Notes: generated by a model from the letters alone, not told the origin. A DNA stretch of 64,000 bases from Isoperla grammatica (GCA_945910005.1 OX246746.1:37830339-37894338); one strand, 5' to 3'; counted from the first letter of the stretch, positions 35,366-49,096 are shown. Made by a program: numbers and translations.

Positions 35366-36372
35366 CTTCATTCCTTTCTGCATCAAACTGTTGTATTGCG
35401 TTGATCATTCCCAACCCCATCTCCACGCAGCACTTGGCATGATCGGGGTTGGGCTCGGGACAGCCCGAAACACAGTAGTAACAGTCTCCCAGTGTCGAGA
35501 TCTTCTCGCAGTTGTTGGACACGCAAAGGTCGTCGAACCTTTCAAACAGGTCGTTCAGAATCCCCACCAACTCTTCGGCACTCTTCTTGGAAGACATTCT
35601 CGTAAATCCCACGATGTCGGCAAACAGAATACTGACGTCGTCCATTCGTACCATGTTGAACGGTCGAAACAGGGAGCGAATGTCGCTGCCTCGAATCGTG
35701 TCCTCGTATTCTTGGCCCCCGCCTTCGTTCAGCAGCCAAGTGGCGACCTTGGGTGGCATCACAGATAAGATCATCTTCTCCTTGAGCAGCTTCTCCATCT
35801 CTAACTGTCGTCGGACGAGCAGACTCTGTCCGACCTTCATGAACGTACCCCGCATCCGCACGTTTGTCATTATCAGGATGTGCAGTCCGATCAAGTGGAC
35901 GCACACGTGGGATAAAGCCCGAACTATGGTGTTATATTTATTAGTGGTGTACAATTCTACATCTGTTAAAGTTAGAGTGAAGCACTCAAAGAGTATGGAG
36001 TAAAAAGTTCCCACGACGACGGATACGTACAACGGAAGGGGAATCACCGTATACATGACTAACAGAATCTCAATGGCAATGGAAAACTGTCCCATGGGAC
36101 TAATATCAGTCTCTCCATTGTTGGAAGGATTAACAACAATGAAAGTAAGTGACAATGTACTAATCAAAAGTGTGACGGCAAACGAAATGTGTAACGTGTA
36201 CCTGCGATAAATGTCGGTGTACGTCAAGACGAGGAATATAAGTATCGTGAAGAACAAGAAAGCGAACGTGAGAGAAATGGAGCCCCAGTGATACGCAGTG
36301 CCGTGTAATCCAAACGTAATGAAGTAGATACACCACACCAATGATAGGACCATTATGTATATAAGTGCATAC
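35366..36372 (-). CDS. ADCY9: Adenylate cyclase type 9-like, second coding exon (first membrane half and C1a)
   Basis: The exon runs from acceptor TTATATTTCTAG (36374-36373) to donor G|GTGAGC (35365). It encodes six hydrophobic helices starting YALIYIMVLSLVW, then a helical linker (LEMEKLLKEKMILSVMP), then C1a. C1a shows VSILFADIVGFTRM with the first metal-binding Asp (about 35640-35599) and STLGDCYYCVSGCPEP with the second (about 35510-35463). It joins exon 1 through a split CAG codon, and the residues around the junction (RFQ-YAL) align with ADCY9. The 1007-bp length keeps phase with its neighbours. Confidence 0.95.
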
Positions 36373-37637
36373 CTAGAAATATAAATAAACTTTGTTAGTG
36401 CATGTTTAATTTATGAAATTTATGCCACACAAGTACCGGTACAAGGCTACATTTTACTAGGTAACATAATACAGCCCTAAATTTATTTAGTTTAATGCAC
36501 AGTAGTTCAACTTTGCTTGTGCACACAGTATTGTGCGTCATATAGCCATTTAAAATACACTGGTATATTTCATTATTTCTTGATCAAGCAAACAAATTAA
36601 ATAGAAATCCTTGTGTTTGTATATTGTTTGTGCCTACATTATGAACACACTCCATATCTAGTAACTAGTCTACCTACTTGAACAGCTGTTTGTACACAAT
36701 TCCTTAGTAACAGGAGTAGGCCTATATTTCTCTAACAAATTCTTAGTTAAGTAATACATCAAGTTTGCAAGAGATGAAAGAAAATCAGCACAGTATGTAT
36801 CCATATGACCAACATTATTAGCCTTGGGAGTGATTTAGTGCAATCACTTGCTTGTTTGCATTGCACAAGCAAATTCTTATTGGCTGACAAAGAAAATATA
36901 TCAAATGAATGTATTAAATGGATTGCCAGCTGTTTGTAAGTTAGCTTAACCTTGGTTGCTTATTGTGGAGGCGTGATGCTAACTACAGACCAGCAAATGG
37001 TCGTAACACTGTAATATAAGTAACACTGTTGATAAATCAGAAAGTCTGTCTATAACCATTTTCCAATATTCATTGCCGAGGTTAGCGGAATGATGTCATG
37101 CTAGCTTCCTGCTGACAATGTGCATTTTTAGTAGATTTGAAACAATTTTGCTTACAGCTGTAGTAGTTTAGAAATGGCAACCATAAACATCCATAACCTC
37201 TATTTTACTAAGGCAAACACATAAGAAATAAGTGAATTAAAAACGAAAGTATTACAGTTAGCCTACAAAAATAAAAGAAAATAATTAACTATATTATGCA
37301 ATAGGCCTTTTTTGCCACAAAAGGCACTCATCCCAATTTGTACTTCTGCAAGTCCAACTATCTCAGAATAAAATTCCCACCAAAACTTAGTCCAAGTGAA
37401 ATTCATGACGATGCATTTATCCTCGAGGCAGTGAATCCAATTAGTTTAAAGTAAGCCTAGTAAGGGGATAAAAACTACACTAGATCCGTCGAGTCGGCGC
37501 CGGTAGTGGGCATAATAACGGAATGCAATTGCACGATCTAGCGCCGAGTACTGGAACATCATTTTTGCACTTGTAATGCCTAGCCTAAAGTGCTTTATAT
37601 TGAAAAACAGAAAACTTCTTATCTAGGCTATACTTAC
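36373..37637 (-). other. First coding-region intron of the adenylate cyclase
   Basis: A 1.27-kb intron with GTAAGT donor and CTAG acceptor. Nothing else was recognised in it. Confidence 0.8.
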
Positions 37638-37921
37638 TGAAATCTTAGTTGAACTTGCGGGAAGGAGCTCGTTCGAAATTGACCTTCGAGTATCTCTGAA
37701 TCGAACCTCGGGTCCCACCAGGATCTTTGCGCAGCTCTTTCAAATGGAACCGGCAAACCGATCCCACAGCAGCTGACGCGTTGTCCGGTTTGAGCCAGAT
37801 AAGTCTGGATGTACGGCGCAAGGGAAATCTGGATGTCATCTTCGTCGTGTTCCATGGGATTATCAGACTCAGGCAAACCCAGACAGTGCTCAAATTTTGA
37901 GTCTGGTCTAATTTCTTCCAT
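37638..37921 (-). CDS. ADCY9: Adenylate cyclase type 9-like, first coding exon
   Basis: The ATG at 37921 sits in AAAATGG context, and an in-frame TAA lies a short way upstream, so it is the likely start. The 94 codons form the acidic cytoplasmic N-terminus and end with the ADCY9 signature FERAAQRSWWDPRFD and SFPQVQLRFQ. The exon stops at CA|GTAAGT (donor 37637-37636). The N-terminus is shorter than in vertebrate ADCY9. Any further 5' untranslated exon or promoter lies at higher coordinates and was not identified. Confidence 0.92.
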
Positions 37922-40256
37922 TTTGTGAACATTACTTTCAGTTTGTTGTTAATAATGAGGAATACTAACATCAAATAAATTTCATCCCATTTTTGAAATA
38001 TTCTAAATTCTCATGTAAAGGAAGTTCATCTATGACGGTGGACAAGACTAAACCAGTAAACAACCGAGTCGAAATGCTTCTTACAAGTCAGTAGAGTACT
38101 TCTTTGGTATTATTCCTCACAAACATGATCACACAGTCTACACATTTTATGGCTGTTACCGTGTCACACTGTTGACAAGACTTCATTTTTCTACAGTTTA
38201 TTGGTTCTGGATTACCATACGACTTGTAGTTGTAATTACTCTCTTTACAAACAACTACTTGACTTGGCTTGTTTAAATAATGATATGGCTTTGGGTTCAA
38301 ACCCCCATGCAGGCAGGATTTGTAGATAAATAATCTATTCAATCAAAATATGCCAATATCACGATATATAATCAAATATGTTTAGGCTAGGGACCATTAG
38401 GCTAAGTATTCTCAATGAAAAATCACTTTGCGAAGTAATTGGCCCGATCAACTTTATTGTCTTTGTTTATTTCGTTATAGAAATGAAAAATCCTATTCAT
38501 ATGGTGATGCTTGTGTTGAAACTGAACCCCCCACATGGTGTTGCTTCCATAGGCCTAATGTTATTAAAAGTGAGCATGTGCTTTCTCTGGTCAATGCCAG
38601 TCCACTTAACAGCTGCAAACAATAACACAACAATAATTAGCAGTGTACACAAGGTCATGTCTTACTCCCATTCTAATAAGCTTACAGTTGTGCTGAAGTT
38701 TTCTTTGAGATTTTGCATTAAAGGTAATGCTAGAACACATTTTGTAATTTGCAGGACCCTATTCAGTAGCCATAAGTATTGTATTAACCTGATGTGCCTA
38801 TGTAAAACATAACATTGCTGTTCCTATGTAAAACATAATATAAATATGAAATAGGGAAAGTACTGGTAACCAAATAGTTGTGAGGCAAATGCACAGTTAT
38901 GCTTCTAACTCGTTTCCTCAGGGAGCTCTTTACTAAGTTAAGTAAGACAGAACCGTTTTTGATAGAACTGAGTGTTTGGGATGAAAATGTAAGGAAATCA
39001 GTTAAGAAAGGTTCTACTATAGTTAGATAAGTGGCCTAGTGGATCCTGCGGCTAAAATCCCCAAAAAATTAAATTCGACAAATAATGCCTCACTTCCACA
39101 TCTCATAACTAATTCAATTTTAGCCCAATTTCCAAATTAATGCCATCGACGTAATCTGTAAATCATTGCGATTTTTTTGAGTGGTTGTTAATATCGATTC
39201 TAATATATGCGAGGTTTGCATGACGATGGAAACAAAATCTTGTAATCGCCCGTCTGCTAATAGCATACACATATTGTGGCCACACACAAGTCTTCATACA
39301 CCGGATTTATTCTAATACGGCGATGTCGATTGAATTAAGTGCCGAATTCTCTAAGAAATTGCCGGCTTTAATATGATGGCAACAGATTTTAGCTGTACCC
39401 ATACCTAAACAAATTACTTAAGACGTGTTATTTGAAGCCATATTGTCGCAATGAGCCGAACGTCGCGAGTTCGCTCGATGCATTCAGCTGCCGTGATCCG
39501 TTTACTAGCTACACCAGAAACAATTGTTTCACCATTTAGACGTAAATGACTGCAAATTTTGTCGTTTGGCAGCTCAAGGATTCAGGGGGAAGGTAAAGAA
39601 CAGACAATGCCACACATATGATAGGTAATAGAGATTACTTAGTGCTAGTCACAAGAACAAAAAGATTAGATTTGTAGTCATAGAACGATGTGTTAATTTT
39701 TTCAAAGTTTAAAATCGAAAGATTTAAATGCTTCTTTGCCTAGTTCATGAACAAATCTTGACTTAGTCACCATTCGAAATTAATGAATAACAATAATAAG
39801 GCCTACTCAAAAACCGTTATTTTCTGATTCCGGGACAAGACGGCGTACTGGACATGGACTAGGACATAATACTAAAAAACGGGACTGTCCTGGAATTTCT
39901 GAGACGTCTGGTCACCCTACATAAAATGGATGTTATGATTAGAAAATAGAAAGTAATTTATGAATGATGTAAAACTATGGTACCGCCTACCGGTATGCAA
40001 TTAACAATAGCATGCTCATTAAAATGGTAAATCTGTGTTGAACTTGATATGTATTTGGCATTTTGTTGCTTCCCTGGGCCTATTAGGCCTATAGACATAT
40101 TTTTCAACAGTTTACTTTCTCTTGCAAACATAGAACTCCACCTGTGATTTTTCAAAATTAGTTTCTTACTGAAGAAACTAATTTAGGCCTAGAGCTTTCA
40201 CAGTTACAACTGTTTTAATTGTGAAGGGATGTAGGCCTACACATAGAGGAAATTAA
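37922..40256. other. Upstream region of the adenylate cyclase gene
   Basis: No coding sequence was recognised. A GGGTTCAAACCC with adjacent CATGCAGGCAGG (about 38290-38325) may be a SINE tail. An inverted hAT-like end (about 39825-39918, AGGGTGACCAGACGTCTC on the minus strand) lies further on. No TATA or initiator could be tied to the gene. Confidence 0.45.
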
Positions 40257-40260
40257 TTAA

Positions 40261-40447
<187 letters not shown>

Positions 40448-40618
40448 GCCTAAATAAATAAATAGGCCTAAACAAACAAATAAATTAATTAATTAATAAA
40501 TAAATTTCAAGTACAGTATTTGTAAATCAACAAGAGGCTACAATCTTCATAAATTTCTCCATCCTTTTAATTTACTCATCATTCGTGCATTAACATTTTG
40601 CTATTTTATAGAGTAGGC

Positions 40619-41282
40619 CAGGGGTCGGCAACTAAATTGTGTAGTGCCACCAACCAGTTCTGCATAATGTAAAAGAGGCCACTTCTAGTGCGAGAAATTA
40701 CACCCCTGTTCTTGCGCCAATTTCTTAAAGTTGGGCTCGCGTCTTGTAAGATAGGCTATGCTTAGAACGTCCTGCAAATGGTTATCGCCTTATCGGTGAT
40801 TATTTAATCTAAGTTTTTACCTGATATTGTTCAAATGTACGTAAACCTCATCATAACGCACATGTGGATCGCAACTTTACTTAATCCTCGATATAGTTCT
40901 GTTTTGAATCTTTTGATACATATTTTGCCTAAAACACGTGTGGGCATGTCTAACGGCATAATTCAGTGGCGAGCAGCAAATCATAATTTTCGCGTTAACG
41001 TTATCCAAGAATTCTCTGAACTCTCAGTATTCGGTATTGTAGAGACAAGAGCGCTTTTATAAAATTGATTAATTTGATCAACAAATCCATACATAGGTCT
41101 ACTTATATGTCTAATCACAGTAATGGTTGAAGTTTAAAATATTAACTTGAATTTTTCTAGCAGTGGTGGAAACTAGGAATAATAATTGCAATTTCCTTAT
41201 AAATAAATAAATTAGTGGAGGGCCACAAAAATTAGCCCCGCGGGCCGTACATTGCCCGCGGGCCGCCTGTTGCCGACCCCTG
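40619..41282. mobile_element. Non-autonomous hAT element (664 bp)
   Basis: CAGGGGTCGGCAAC at the left and GTTGCCGACCCCTG at the right are perfect hAT-type inverted ends. The flanking octamers gagtaggc and gcataggc match at 6 of 8. Subterminal GCGGGCC motifs near the right end are typical of this family. No transposase is seen. Confidence 0.8.
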
Positions 41283-42085
41283 GCATAGGCTACTGTTTAA
41301 TGGATATAGCCTAGCCATACACAATGCAAACAGATTGATTAATATGGGTACATTACATATAATTATACTACACAATAGACTATAAAATTGAGTAACAAAA
41401 ATATAAATAAATCGGACATTCACCAAACATTTTGTCAGCAATCGAACCGCATTACTTACATTTCAACATAAGTTGAAATTCCAGGGCACTTAGATAAAAT
41501 GAAACTGTCTTTGGCATGCCAGGACAGTAGCCTACCTAGGCATCCTGCACTGCCCAAGAAAATCCGGAACGTACAGTAACCCTACCGAGCGCAGCTCTAG
41601 ATCGTAGGCCTACTTTCACGTGGACTGGGGTTCCCAGAGGTACCCTAATGAACAGTTATCAATGCAATTCATTGGCTATTTATTTCATCGTTATTTAGGC
41701 CTATGATACAATTTTCCGAACATCGGGTTTTAGGCCATAAAACTTTAAACAGCTCAAAAAACAATTTTAGCCTCTAGCGGCTGGTACGTCGTCCGAGGCC
41801 ACAGCTATTCCATGCTATCTACTAGTTGCGAGTCCAGTTTTCACCTAGTGAATTGACAACACATTGATACGGGTTGTGGCGCAGCATGGGTGGTGAAAGA
41901 CAAAAAGCACTAGAAGGAGTTGAGGACGTGCCGAGGTAGGCCTAACGGGTAAGTGGCGGGGAACTACAGAGAGACGGAGGTAGGGAGTATGGAATGCGAC
42001 AAAGATGGTAGGCCTACCTAGAAGATTTGGGTTTGGAGAAATTGGAAGGTAAGATCAGGAATGGGTTAGTGAAGATATAGGATAG
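41283..42085. other. Non-coding stretch
   Basis: No gene recognised; several TAGGCCTA motifs. Confidence 0.5.
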
Positions 42086-42643
42086 CAGTGATGGCAAACC
42101 TTTTTGGAGTGGTGTGCCAAATATCATGATGGAACTCGCCTATTTCAACTGCGTGTGCCACTTCACTCTGCCATCAGCCCGTCACACTTAGGGTTGCCAT
42201 ATTTTAAACTCAAGTTGGAGGGACAAAAGCATGGGGGGTTGGGATAGAGTCCTTCACAATAACACTGCAGGCGAAATTGTTTAAGATCAGGGTTTTAGAG
42301 TGCGTTCTGAGCGTTTCAGAAAAAATATAGGACTGAATGCAATACCGAAATACTGCCATTTTTGTAGTGCAAAAACCTGAAAACCACTGACAAGAATGGA
42401 AACGTTGACCAGAATGATTTAGTAATAACTTTCAAAGCTTGGGAAGTTAATAACTGTTAGGTGTGTTTGTGTTGCATAAGGTTAATCTGCCATTTGGAAT
42501 TGAAGAACACTTTTAATATTTTTATGTGCGTAATGTTAAAGAATCACATTTTAGTAAAAAAAAATTAAAATGTGTCTCGAATGTATGGACCGTGTCGTAT
42601 GTCACCTAAAGTGGTCACGCGTGTCATAGGTTTACCATCACTG
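42086..42643. mobile_element. Non-autonomous hAT element (558 bp)
   Basis: The left end CAGTGATGGCAAACCT and the right end AGGTTTACCATCACTG are inverted repeats with one mismatch. GTGTGCCA and TGTCACCT-type subterminal motifs fit this hAT group. The flanking octamers match only partly. Confidence 0.75.
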
Positions 42644-43418
42644 ATATATAGCATAATGAGATTATGAAGGGTGGAAGGAGCTCCATGTGGGAATATGAAG
42701 AGGCAGTATTTTGAGACAGGGGATCATGCACGGAACGCTGAAAAGGAAGTGCGGAGAAAAGACGTACAGTTCTCAAGACATAGGTTCTCTTTCATGGCAC
42801 ATACAGTGTCTGAGTGGACCTGACTATGTATTAATAAATACATCTTATAAACTCTTAACTTTGACATAACATTGTACTGTATAAAATGTGTTATACGTAT
42901 GATTTTTAAGGAATATGTATTACAGTGTACAGTGTATAATTATAATTTTGTATTGTATTGTATAATATAGAACGACATGTACAATATCATCAAGTTGTAT
43001 GATCCCAAGTACACAAATAAATGAAATGAAATGACTGGAGAGGATAAAGAACAATCTTTTAGAAGTACCTACAGTAATTGTTCCGTATCGCTGACACGCG
43101 TTTCGTACTTACTTCTTTCTGTATTCCTTTGCGATATTGATCATGTGCGTAGTACATAATTGTTAGGCCTATTTCATGATTTATCTGTAAGCTCCAGGGA
43201 TTTGCAATACAAATAGTATCTTCTTTCATATTATATTATCATCTTGAAGGTGCATCGATTTGACAACACAAGTACGTTAAATATGGCAATATGGCGTACG
43301 TGCGAGGGCGCAGATGTTCGGAGCACACAGGAAGTGTGATCTACCAACGTAAGCACATGAAAAACCCTAAATCCTCTGTTCTGATCTGTGTATCCGAAAG
43401 TGGCTTTGCCCGAGGTTA

Positions 43419-43441
43419 GGGGGGGGGGGGGGGGGGGGGGG
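43419..43441 (+). repeat. Poly-G tract (23 G)
   Basis: Twenty-three consecutive G. Confidence 0.97.
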
Positions 43442-43653
43442 TTATTGGATCTGGTTGATCTTGGCATAGCTGCCTGACATCCCACAAAAGTTGGGAAGGT
43501 TATTGGGTCTGGTTGATATTCAATCGATTCAACTGTAATCTAGTTATTTTGTTCTTTACCTTCTAGATTGGCAGCACAGCACCAGACACGAAGTGGAGAA
43601 CAAGGAAGAAGGCGTAAACTTTTAATATAAAAACTTCAACAATCATTTAATAG

Positions 43654-44763
43654 TAGGGATGTCAACGGGTACCCGGTACTTGTTACCCGCCTGGTACACA
43701 CGGGTACGGTTTCAACTTTTCAATACCCGTTACCCGGTACTACCCGTTCCTTTCTTCTGTTCAAAACGAAATCAATTCATTGCGATATTTCCCTGCTGGC
43801 GTCTTTGTGCGAGCGTACGAGCCACTCTTTTGAATTTGCTGGCATTTAACTTGACACCCCCCCCCCCTCGTCTCGATTAGCCATCGTTGCAAAAAAAATG
43901 ACACGTAAAGCCCAATTAGTAGGGTAAGCGGGGGGAATTGGGTGGTGGGGGGAAATGGGTTGTATAGTTTTGTTTTCCATTTTGCAAAGTTATTAGACAA
44001 AATTTTGTTCTATAAACCATCATAAAATTCATAAAGATATCAGTCTTTAATAAAAAACAATATATAGTTAGACTAGAAACAAATAGCAATTGTTATGGAC
44101 AATTGAAAATTTGTTGCCAATGATAGTGGGTTGAAAGTGTTTTAGAACTTTACACTTTGCTTAAGTTAATTTGAGTTCTACTGATTTACATGTAAGCCCT
44201 AGAGTATTTACAATAAATGGTTGTTTTGATAAAGTAAAGATATTGAACAATAGTGTGGTGTATTTTATAACAATAATAATCGATTACATTAACTATGAAA
44301 ACACAATGAAATATGTGCAACCCAATTACCCCCATAGTGGGAAAATGGGTGGAAAAGAAGTTGAACTTCATAATTATGTTTTTCCTGCTAATATGAACTT
44401 CTTCCAATCCGAGGGAGCACACCCGCCCGTCGTAGTTTTACCGCAATCATGTTCTCGTGTTCGAGCTCGGACTATGACGTCATCGCTTTGACGCGGCCGA
44501 CCACCGGATTCATTGTACGTGCCTGCTATAGCGGAGACGCAATCTTTGAAGCTTTGTGAATACTTCCGCGATCGTTTTTCATCGAAGACAATGCAACCTG
44601 ATACCGTTTAAGAATAAAATGTCTCTTTCCACAACTTTGCGAATCATTTGACACCCATGACGATAAAACGCGTAGGCCTATTTAGTATTATTTACTACCC
44701 GGGTAGTCCGGGTACAGCACGAGGGTACCCAGGTACAACTATTTCTGGGAATTGACATCCCTA
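43654..44763. mobile_element. Non-autonomous hAT-like element, copy 2 (1110 bp)
   Basis: It has the same TAGGGATGTCAA ends as the copy at 26792, flanked by tttaatag (43646-43653) and tttaatac (44764-44771), a 7/8 target duplication. Relative to copy 1 it carries an extra block (about 43920-44403) in place of a short stretch. Both flanks of that block align with copy 1. Confidence 0.85.
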
Positions 44764-44771
44764 TTTAATAC

Positions 44772-46980
44772 TCTTTATTTAAAAGTAACTACAATATTAT
44801 AATATACATCAAAAGAAAGACAATTCAACATTGAATAATAAAAATAACACTTCCAACAAAACTTTGGCGTTTTTCTATGAAAAAAGTGAGTACGAAACGC
44901 GAATCAGCGATACGGCACAAATACTGTACCTTCTTACTTGGCACGCCAAGGAGCTTGGAAAGCCAGAATCCGAGTGACATTGGATGACTGGACATTCAAG
45001 CCCAGGGACTCGGATAGGTAGTGAGGGAAGAAAAGGGAAGAGAACTGCCACACGCTACTTGCAAAGGCGTCTGCGAGAGAAGAAGAAACAAACAAGGCCT
45101 AGCCTAAGACAAGATTTAAACTAAAAAAACTTCAATTTCAGGGCCTAGGACCAACTATAATCATTCTAGGCCACTAACGAAAGGTTACCCTCTAAAAATG
45201 ATAGGTCACAGTGTAGACCTAGGCCTAGTAAGGCTTTATTATACAGGCACAGACTAGGTCTAAGCCTGTTCCTTGTCTTCCTAAGCCTAGGACCTAGGCC
45301 TAGGCCTAGGCCTACACAGTACATAGGCCTACCTAGGCCTAGGCCTAGGCCTAGGCCTACCTGTGGATCACGGCACAAGCTATTAGGTAGTAGCCTACTG
45401 TATGCTATTTAGGTGAATTCTATACATACAGAAGAACTCAGCTTAGTATATCAAAAGAAACTAGGCTAAGGCCCACGGTAGTCTTCTTCTAATGCATGAT
45501 CTTACCTACAGATCTTTCCTGTCAACTGTGTACATGATGTGTTAACACTACAGTAACCTTATGGTGAACACCTGAAAGCAATTTCCTTAAACTTACCTCT
45601 TGACGTGAAAATGGGATACAGTGTGTTAACATAAACCGAAGACTCGTATCAAAATCTCACAAGACTAAAATAATAATTTGATTTCAGTACACTACGCCTC
45701 TCAAGGCACTACGATAAACAAACAACAAAATAATAACCCTCCCTAGACTACACAAAAGCAGCGGCCATTTATATATTTTCCGACTTCTCAGGTTTGCCAA
45801 CACAAAATTTAGCCGCGAAAGCTCGAAAAGGAAATTTATATTTCTACAACTGTAATTTCTCAATCATTGATTCTACGAAAAAACATGTATGTATGTGACC
45901 ACAGGGGTGTACGTATATATGCTAATGCTATTATTAATATGCAAACTAAAATAACAAAAAAATGCAAATTTTAAAACATAATTCTTCATTGACGACAGGC
46001 TTTACGAATAACGGGTTCGTTCGTTTGTCCGTCACGAACAGTCTCGACATTGGGCTCGAACAGGTTATTCGTTGTGTAAAAAAAATGTTCTCGTGATGTT
46101 CAGTTGTCCGCCGGCAACTGTTCGTGAACAGGCCTAACATGTTCGATCTGCCTGAAATGAAAAAGAGGAGTTAGTGGTGTAGAACAAAATGTAGAGCGGG
46201 AATACAAATTAGACATAGCGGTATAACGTGTTAATTAATATACATTCAGATTCTAATGCAGATTACAACATGTCTGTCGTCTGAGATAACGTAAAAACTT
46301 ATAATTGAAGAGGGGTGTTATGTTTGTCACATTAAGATATGAAAACAAAGATCTTAAGTTCGTTTATTTAGTACAATAGGCCTACCTAACCTCATTTAAT
46401 ACTAGACGCCCGTACTCTCGTTTCAACCATCACATACTTGGGACCCTACCAAAGATAAATGCAAATCATCTTGAGCTCTATTTAGAGACAGCCTTTGAAT
46501 TTGTCTGGTTTAACCTAAAATTAACAGGACTGGTGTCTCCGACTAGAGCGTTGAGCGTTCATTTGTTTGAAGGCAGAACACATGTTTCTTCGTACTGGAT
46601 TTAGCCAACTTCCTGTTCATTGACGCGTTTCCGCTGTGCTCTAACTTGTTACCAAACAGTTACAAACACGACAAATGAACGAATCTTTTACATTATTGCT
46701 GTAGCGTCTGCTGGGAGATCGTTTTCAAAATTATAGTTGATCAAGAATTACGCACACAACTCAATGGGCCAGGAACGTCTTCAAGCTAGGGCTTCTCAGT
46801 ATAGAAAGCAGAATGGGCGAAGATGATGATGATATTTGGGCTTAACGTCTTATATTTTTGCAACTTGGCTAATCAAGACGATGAGTGGGTGAACATGAAG
46901 ATGAAATATGGGGCTGTTTGGAGAGAAGGGGCAAGTAGGAGGGAGCGTGAGGAAAGGGGAAAGGGGAGGAAAGGGGATTT
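44772..46980. other. Non-coding stretch
   Basis: No gene recognised. It includes the TAGGCC array and scattered GGCCTA palindromes. Confidence 0.5.
45285..45362. repeat. (TAGGCC)n microsatellite, interrupted
   Basis: Two runs of CTAGGC hexamers, separated by CTACACAGTACATAGG. The hexamer is the same as the palindrome dispersed through the window. Confidence 0.95.
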
Positions 46981-47150
46981 GGATGTGGACTGCACTTCGT
47001 CTGACTTCTCCTCCTCGACCAGTCCGGCTAGGGTGGCCCTACCAGAAGCATACGCTTCCGCCGGCATAGCTCTCGGGATCAACAAAGCACGCAAACCTGC
47101 CCACCACGATAAGGTAGCAGTCCCTGGGCAGGATGGGCGAAGAAAATGGA
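46980..47150 (-). mobile_element. LINE 5'-UTR-like fragment
   Basis: On the minus strand, TGCCCAGGGACTGCTACCTTATCGTGGTGGGCAGG, then GCTATGCCGGCGGAAGC and TGGTAGGGCCACCC, resembles the leader of an invertebrate LINE family as I remember it. No reverse transcriptase is adjacent. The open plus-strand frame across it (46823-47200) is probably fortuitous. Confidence 0.25.
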
Positions 47151-47465
47151 TGTCGAGACGGTTTACAAATTTGAAATTTCGCAAAAGGGCTGTGCACTAA
47201 CGGTAAGCAAAATATGACAAAAATCAGTTCTTATGGGGAGGGAGGGGGGCGGGGGCCCTGGAGCTGTACATGCAACTACTAGCACACACACACTACGCTA
47301 ATAAGTACGATAGCATTGTGCTTTGTACACAAGCGCAATATCAACGCGAGAGCTCATACAAGAGCACTGAGCAGAAGCGTACGCAGGAATATATTTCGGA
47401 GAGCGGGGGGAACTGATGCAGAGGAAGAAACATCCACACACGAAGTATATTCCACCTGAAACAAT

Positions 47466-47486
47466 GGGGGGGGGGGGGGGGGGGGG
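47466..47486 (+). repeat. Poly-G tract (21 G)
   Basis: Twenty-one consecutive G. Confidence 0.97.
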
Positions 47487-48170
47487 ATACCCCAACTACT
47501 GCGCCGCAGGCGACTTTTTGTAAATACATATTTTTCGCATGGTCATTAGTGTGATCTCGGTATTGCTGCAAATACATATGACATGACATGACATAACATA
47601 ACAACATAACATACAAACTGCTCTTGAACCTAAAGTGACATTTTGGCCATCATCATTGTGATCTTTCCCCATAGTGCAGATTGAGTAAATTTTAAATAAT
47701 ATAGACTTGCAGCACACTGGCTCCAAAACATACATCCAAATCTAATTGGTCTGCCTCGTATAGGCTAAATCAATCAATCAATCGATAGAATTTGATCAAA
47801 AATACTTCACTGCTGGAATGAATGAATGAATAAATGAATGAATCATAACATGTATTTATGGACCCGTATATTTTGAAACCCCGGGTCAAAAGGTCATATC
47901 CTTAAACTCAAATGAATGTTATGTTTTATATTCGGATACCGGTTCCAGGACATAGCATCCTTGTCAACTTTTAACCTCAAGCCTTCAAATGTCCATACCT
48001 GACGCTTCATATCACCCCCTTTTCTCTTCTCCATCTTCGTCTTTCTGATATCTTTACTCCAATATTATCTTCCCGTCTCCCCACCAATTCACTCCATAGT
48101 GTTTTCAATAATAATATCAATATTATGGTGAATTAATTATATTAAAAACCATTGATAACATAACATCATA

Positions 48171-48270
<100 letters not shown>

Positions 48271-48347
48271 AACTGTTGCAACTTTCTGGGGATTGTTGCC
48301 GCGAATAATGTACTAAAGAAGGAGGCACTGACTAACCCTTCCCTTCC

Positions 48348-48382
48348 TGACGTTTCGGGAAAGTCACATCTCCCATCTTCAG
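48348..48382 (-). ncRNA. Hammerhead-like core in Penelope-like element 3' region
   Basis: On the minus strand: CTGAAGA (48382-48376, an exact CUGANGA), a helix GGGA/TCCC with a 9-10-nt loop, then GAAAC (48356-48352) and GTCA. Hammerhead ribozymes are known in Penelope-like elements. Whether stems I and III form here was not established. Confidence 0.45.
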
Positions 48383-49096
48383 AGGCCCTCACTCAACGAT
48401 GTGCATCTCGAGCTTCGAAGCCGCGAACTGACTGGTTCAGTCCTTGTCATTCCTCTCGCGTGTATGTCTGCGTCATGGTTCTTATCTCGTAGTGAAACCA
48501 GGTTGGATCGACTACGCGTCAGGGGTCCACGTTCAGGGGTAGTGACGTACTCCACGCCCCTAGGGCTGGGGCCTTGTGTTGGCGTCACGACGTTAACGCT
48601 GTCAAAACGTTGCACACGGGCTTCTTGTTGGTGTTGAAGGAGAACTGGTTTCCAGGAAGTAGGCAAACGTTGTCCGTCATCCCGTTTGTTAAGGCTTCCC
48701 GGTATCTTCTCTATCTCAATAGCCTCTCGAATGACACGTACTTGAAATTCATTGACCGAAGCTAACGTTCTGGTGTTTTCAAAGCTTATAGAGTGGCCGG
48801 TTTTTTTTGACGTGTTGGGCCAGGCCTGATGTCTCTCTGCCACTGTTGACTGCTAATCGGTGTTCATCCCGTCTCACCGATATACGTCGGTTGGTCTGAC
48901 CAACATACACTTCCCCGCACGACCCACACGGGACTTCATAAACCCTATGGGCTTCAAGTGGTATGTTGTCTTTAGCGTCGCGTAACATGGTGCTTATCTT
49001 TCTGTAAGGGCGATACGTAGTTTTTATGTTATGTTTTTTAAGCAACTTGCCTATTTTTCCGATAAAAATAAAAAATAAAAAGTCAGACCCTACCAC
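48379..49096 (-). pseudogene. Penelope-type GIY-YIG endonuclease, one frameshift
   Basis: The first frame (49096-48779) has the linker KIGKLLKKHNIKTTYRP and the modified GIY-YIG start VYEVPCGSCGEVYVGQT, then RRDEHRLAV. The second frame (48843-48379) goes on with KTGHSISFENTRTLASV and REAIEIEKIPGSLNKRDDG, the usual C-terminal part of this endonuclease. The switch occurs at a run of eight T (48801-48808), so one base was gained or lost there. It may be a real mutation or a homopolymer sequencing error. The enzyme nicks DNA for target-primed reverse transcription. Confidence 0.88.

Noticed and set aside
46823..47200. 125-codon plus-strand protein
   Set aside because: Basic, low-complexity translation antisense to a LINE-leader-like segment; no conserved domain.
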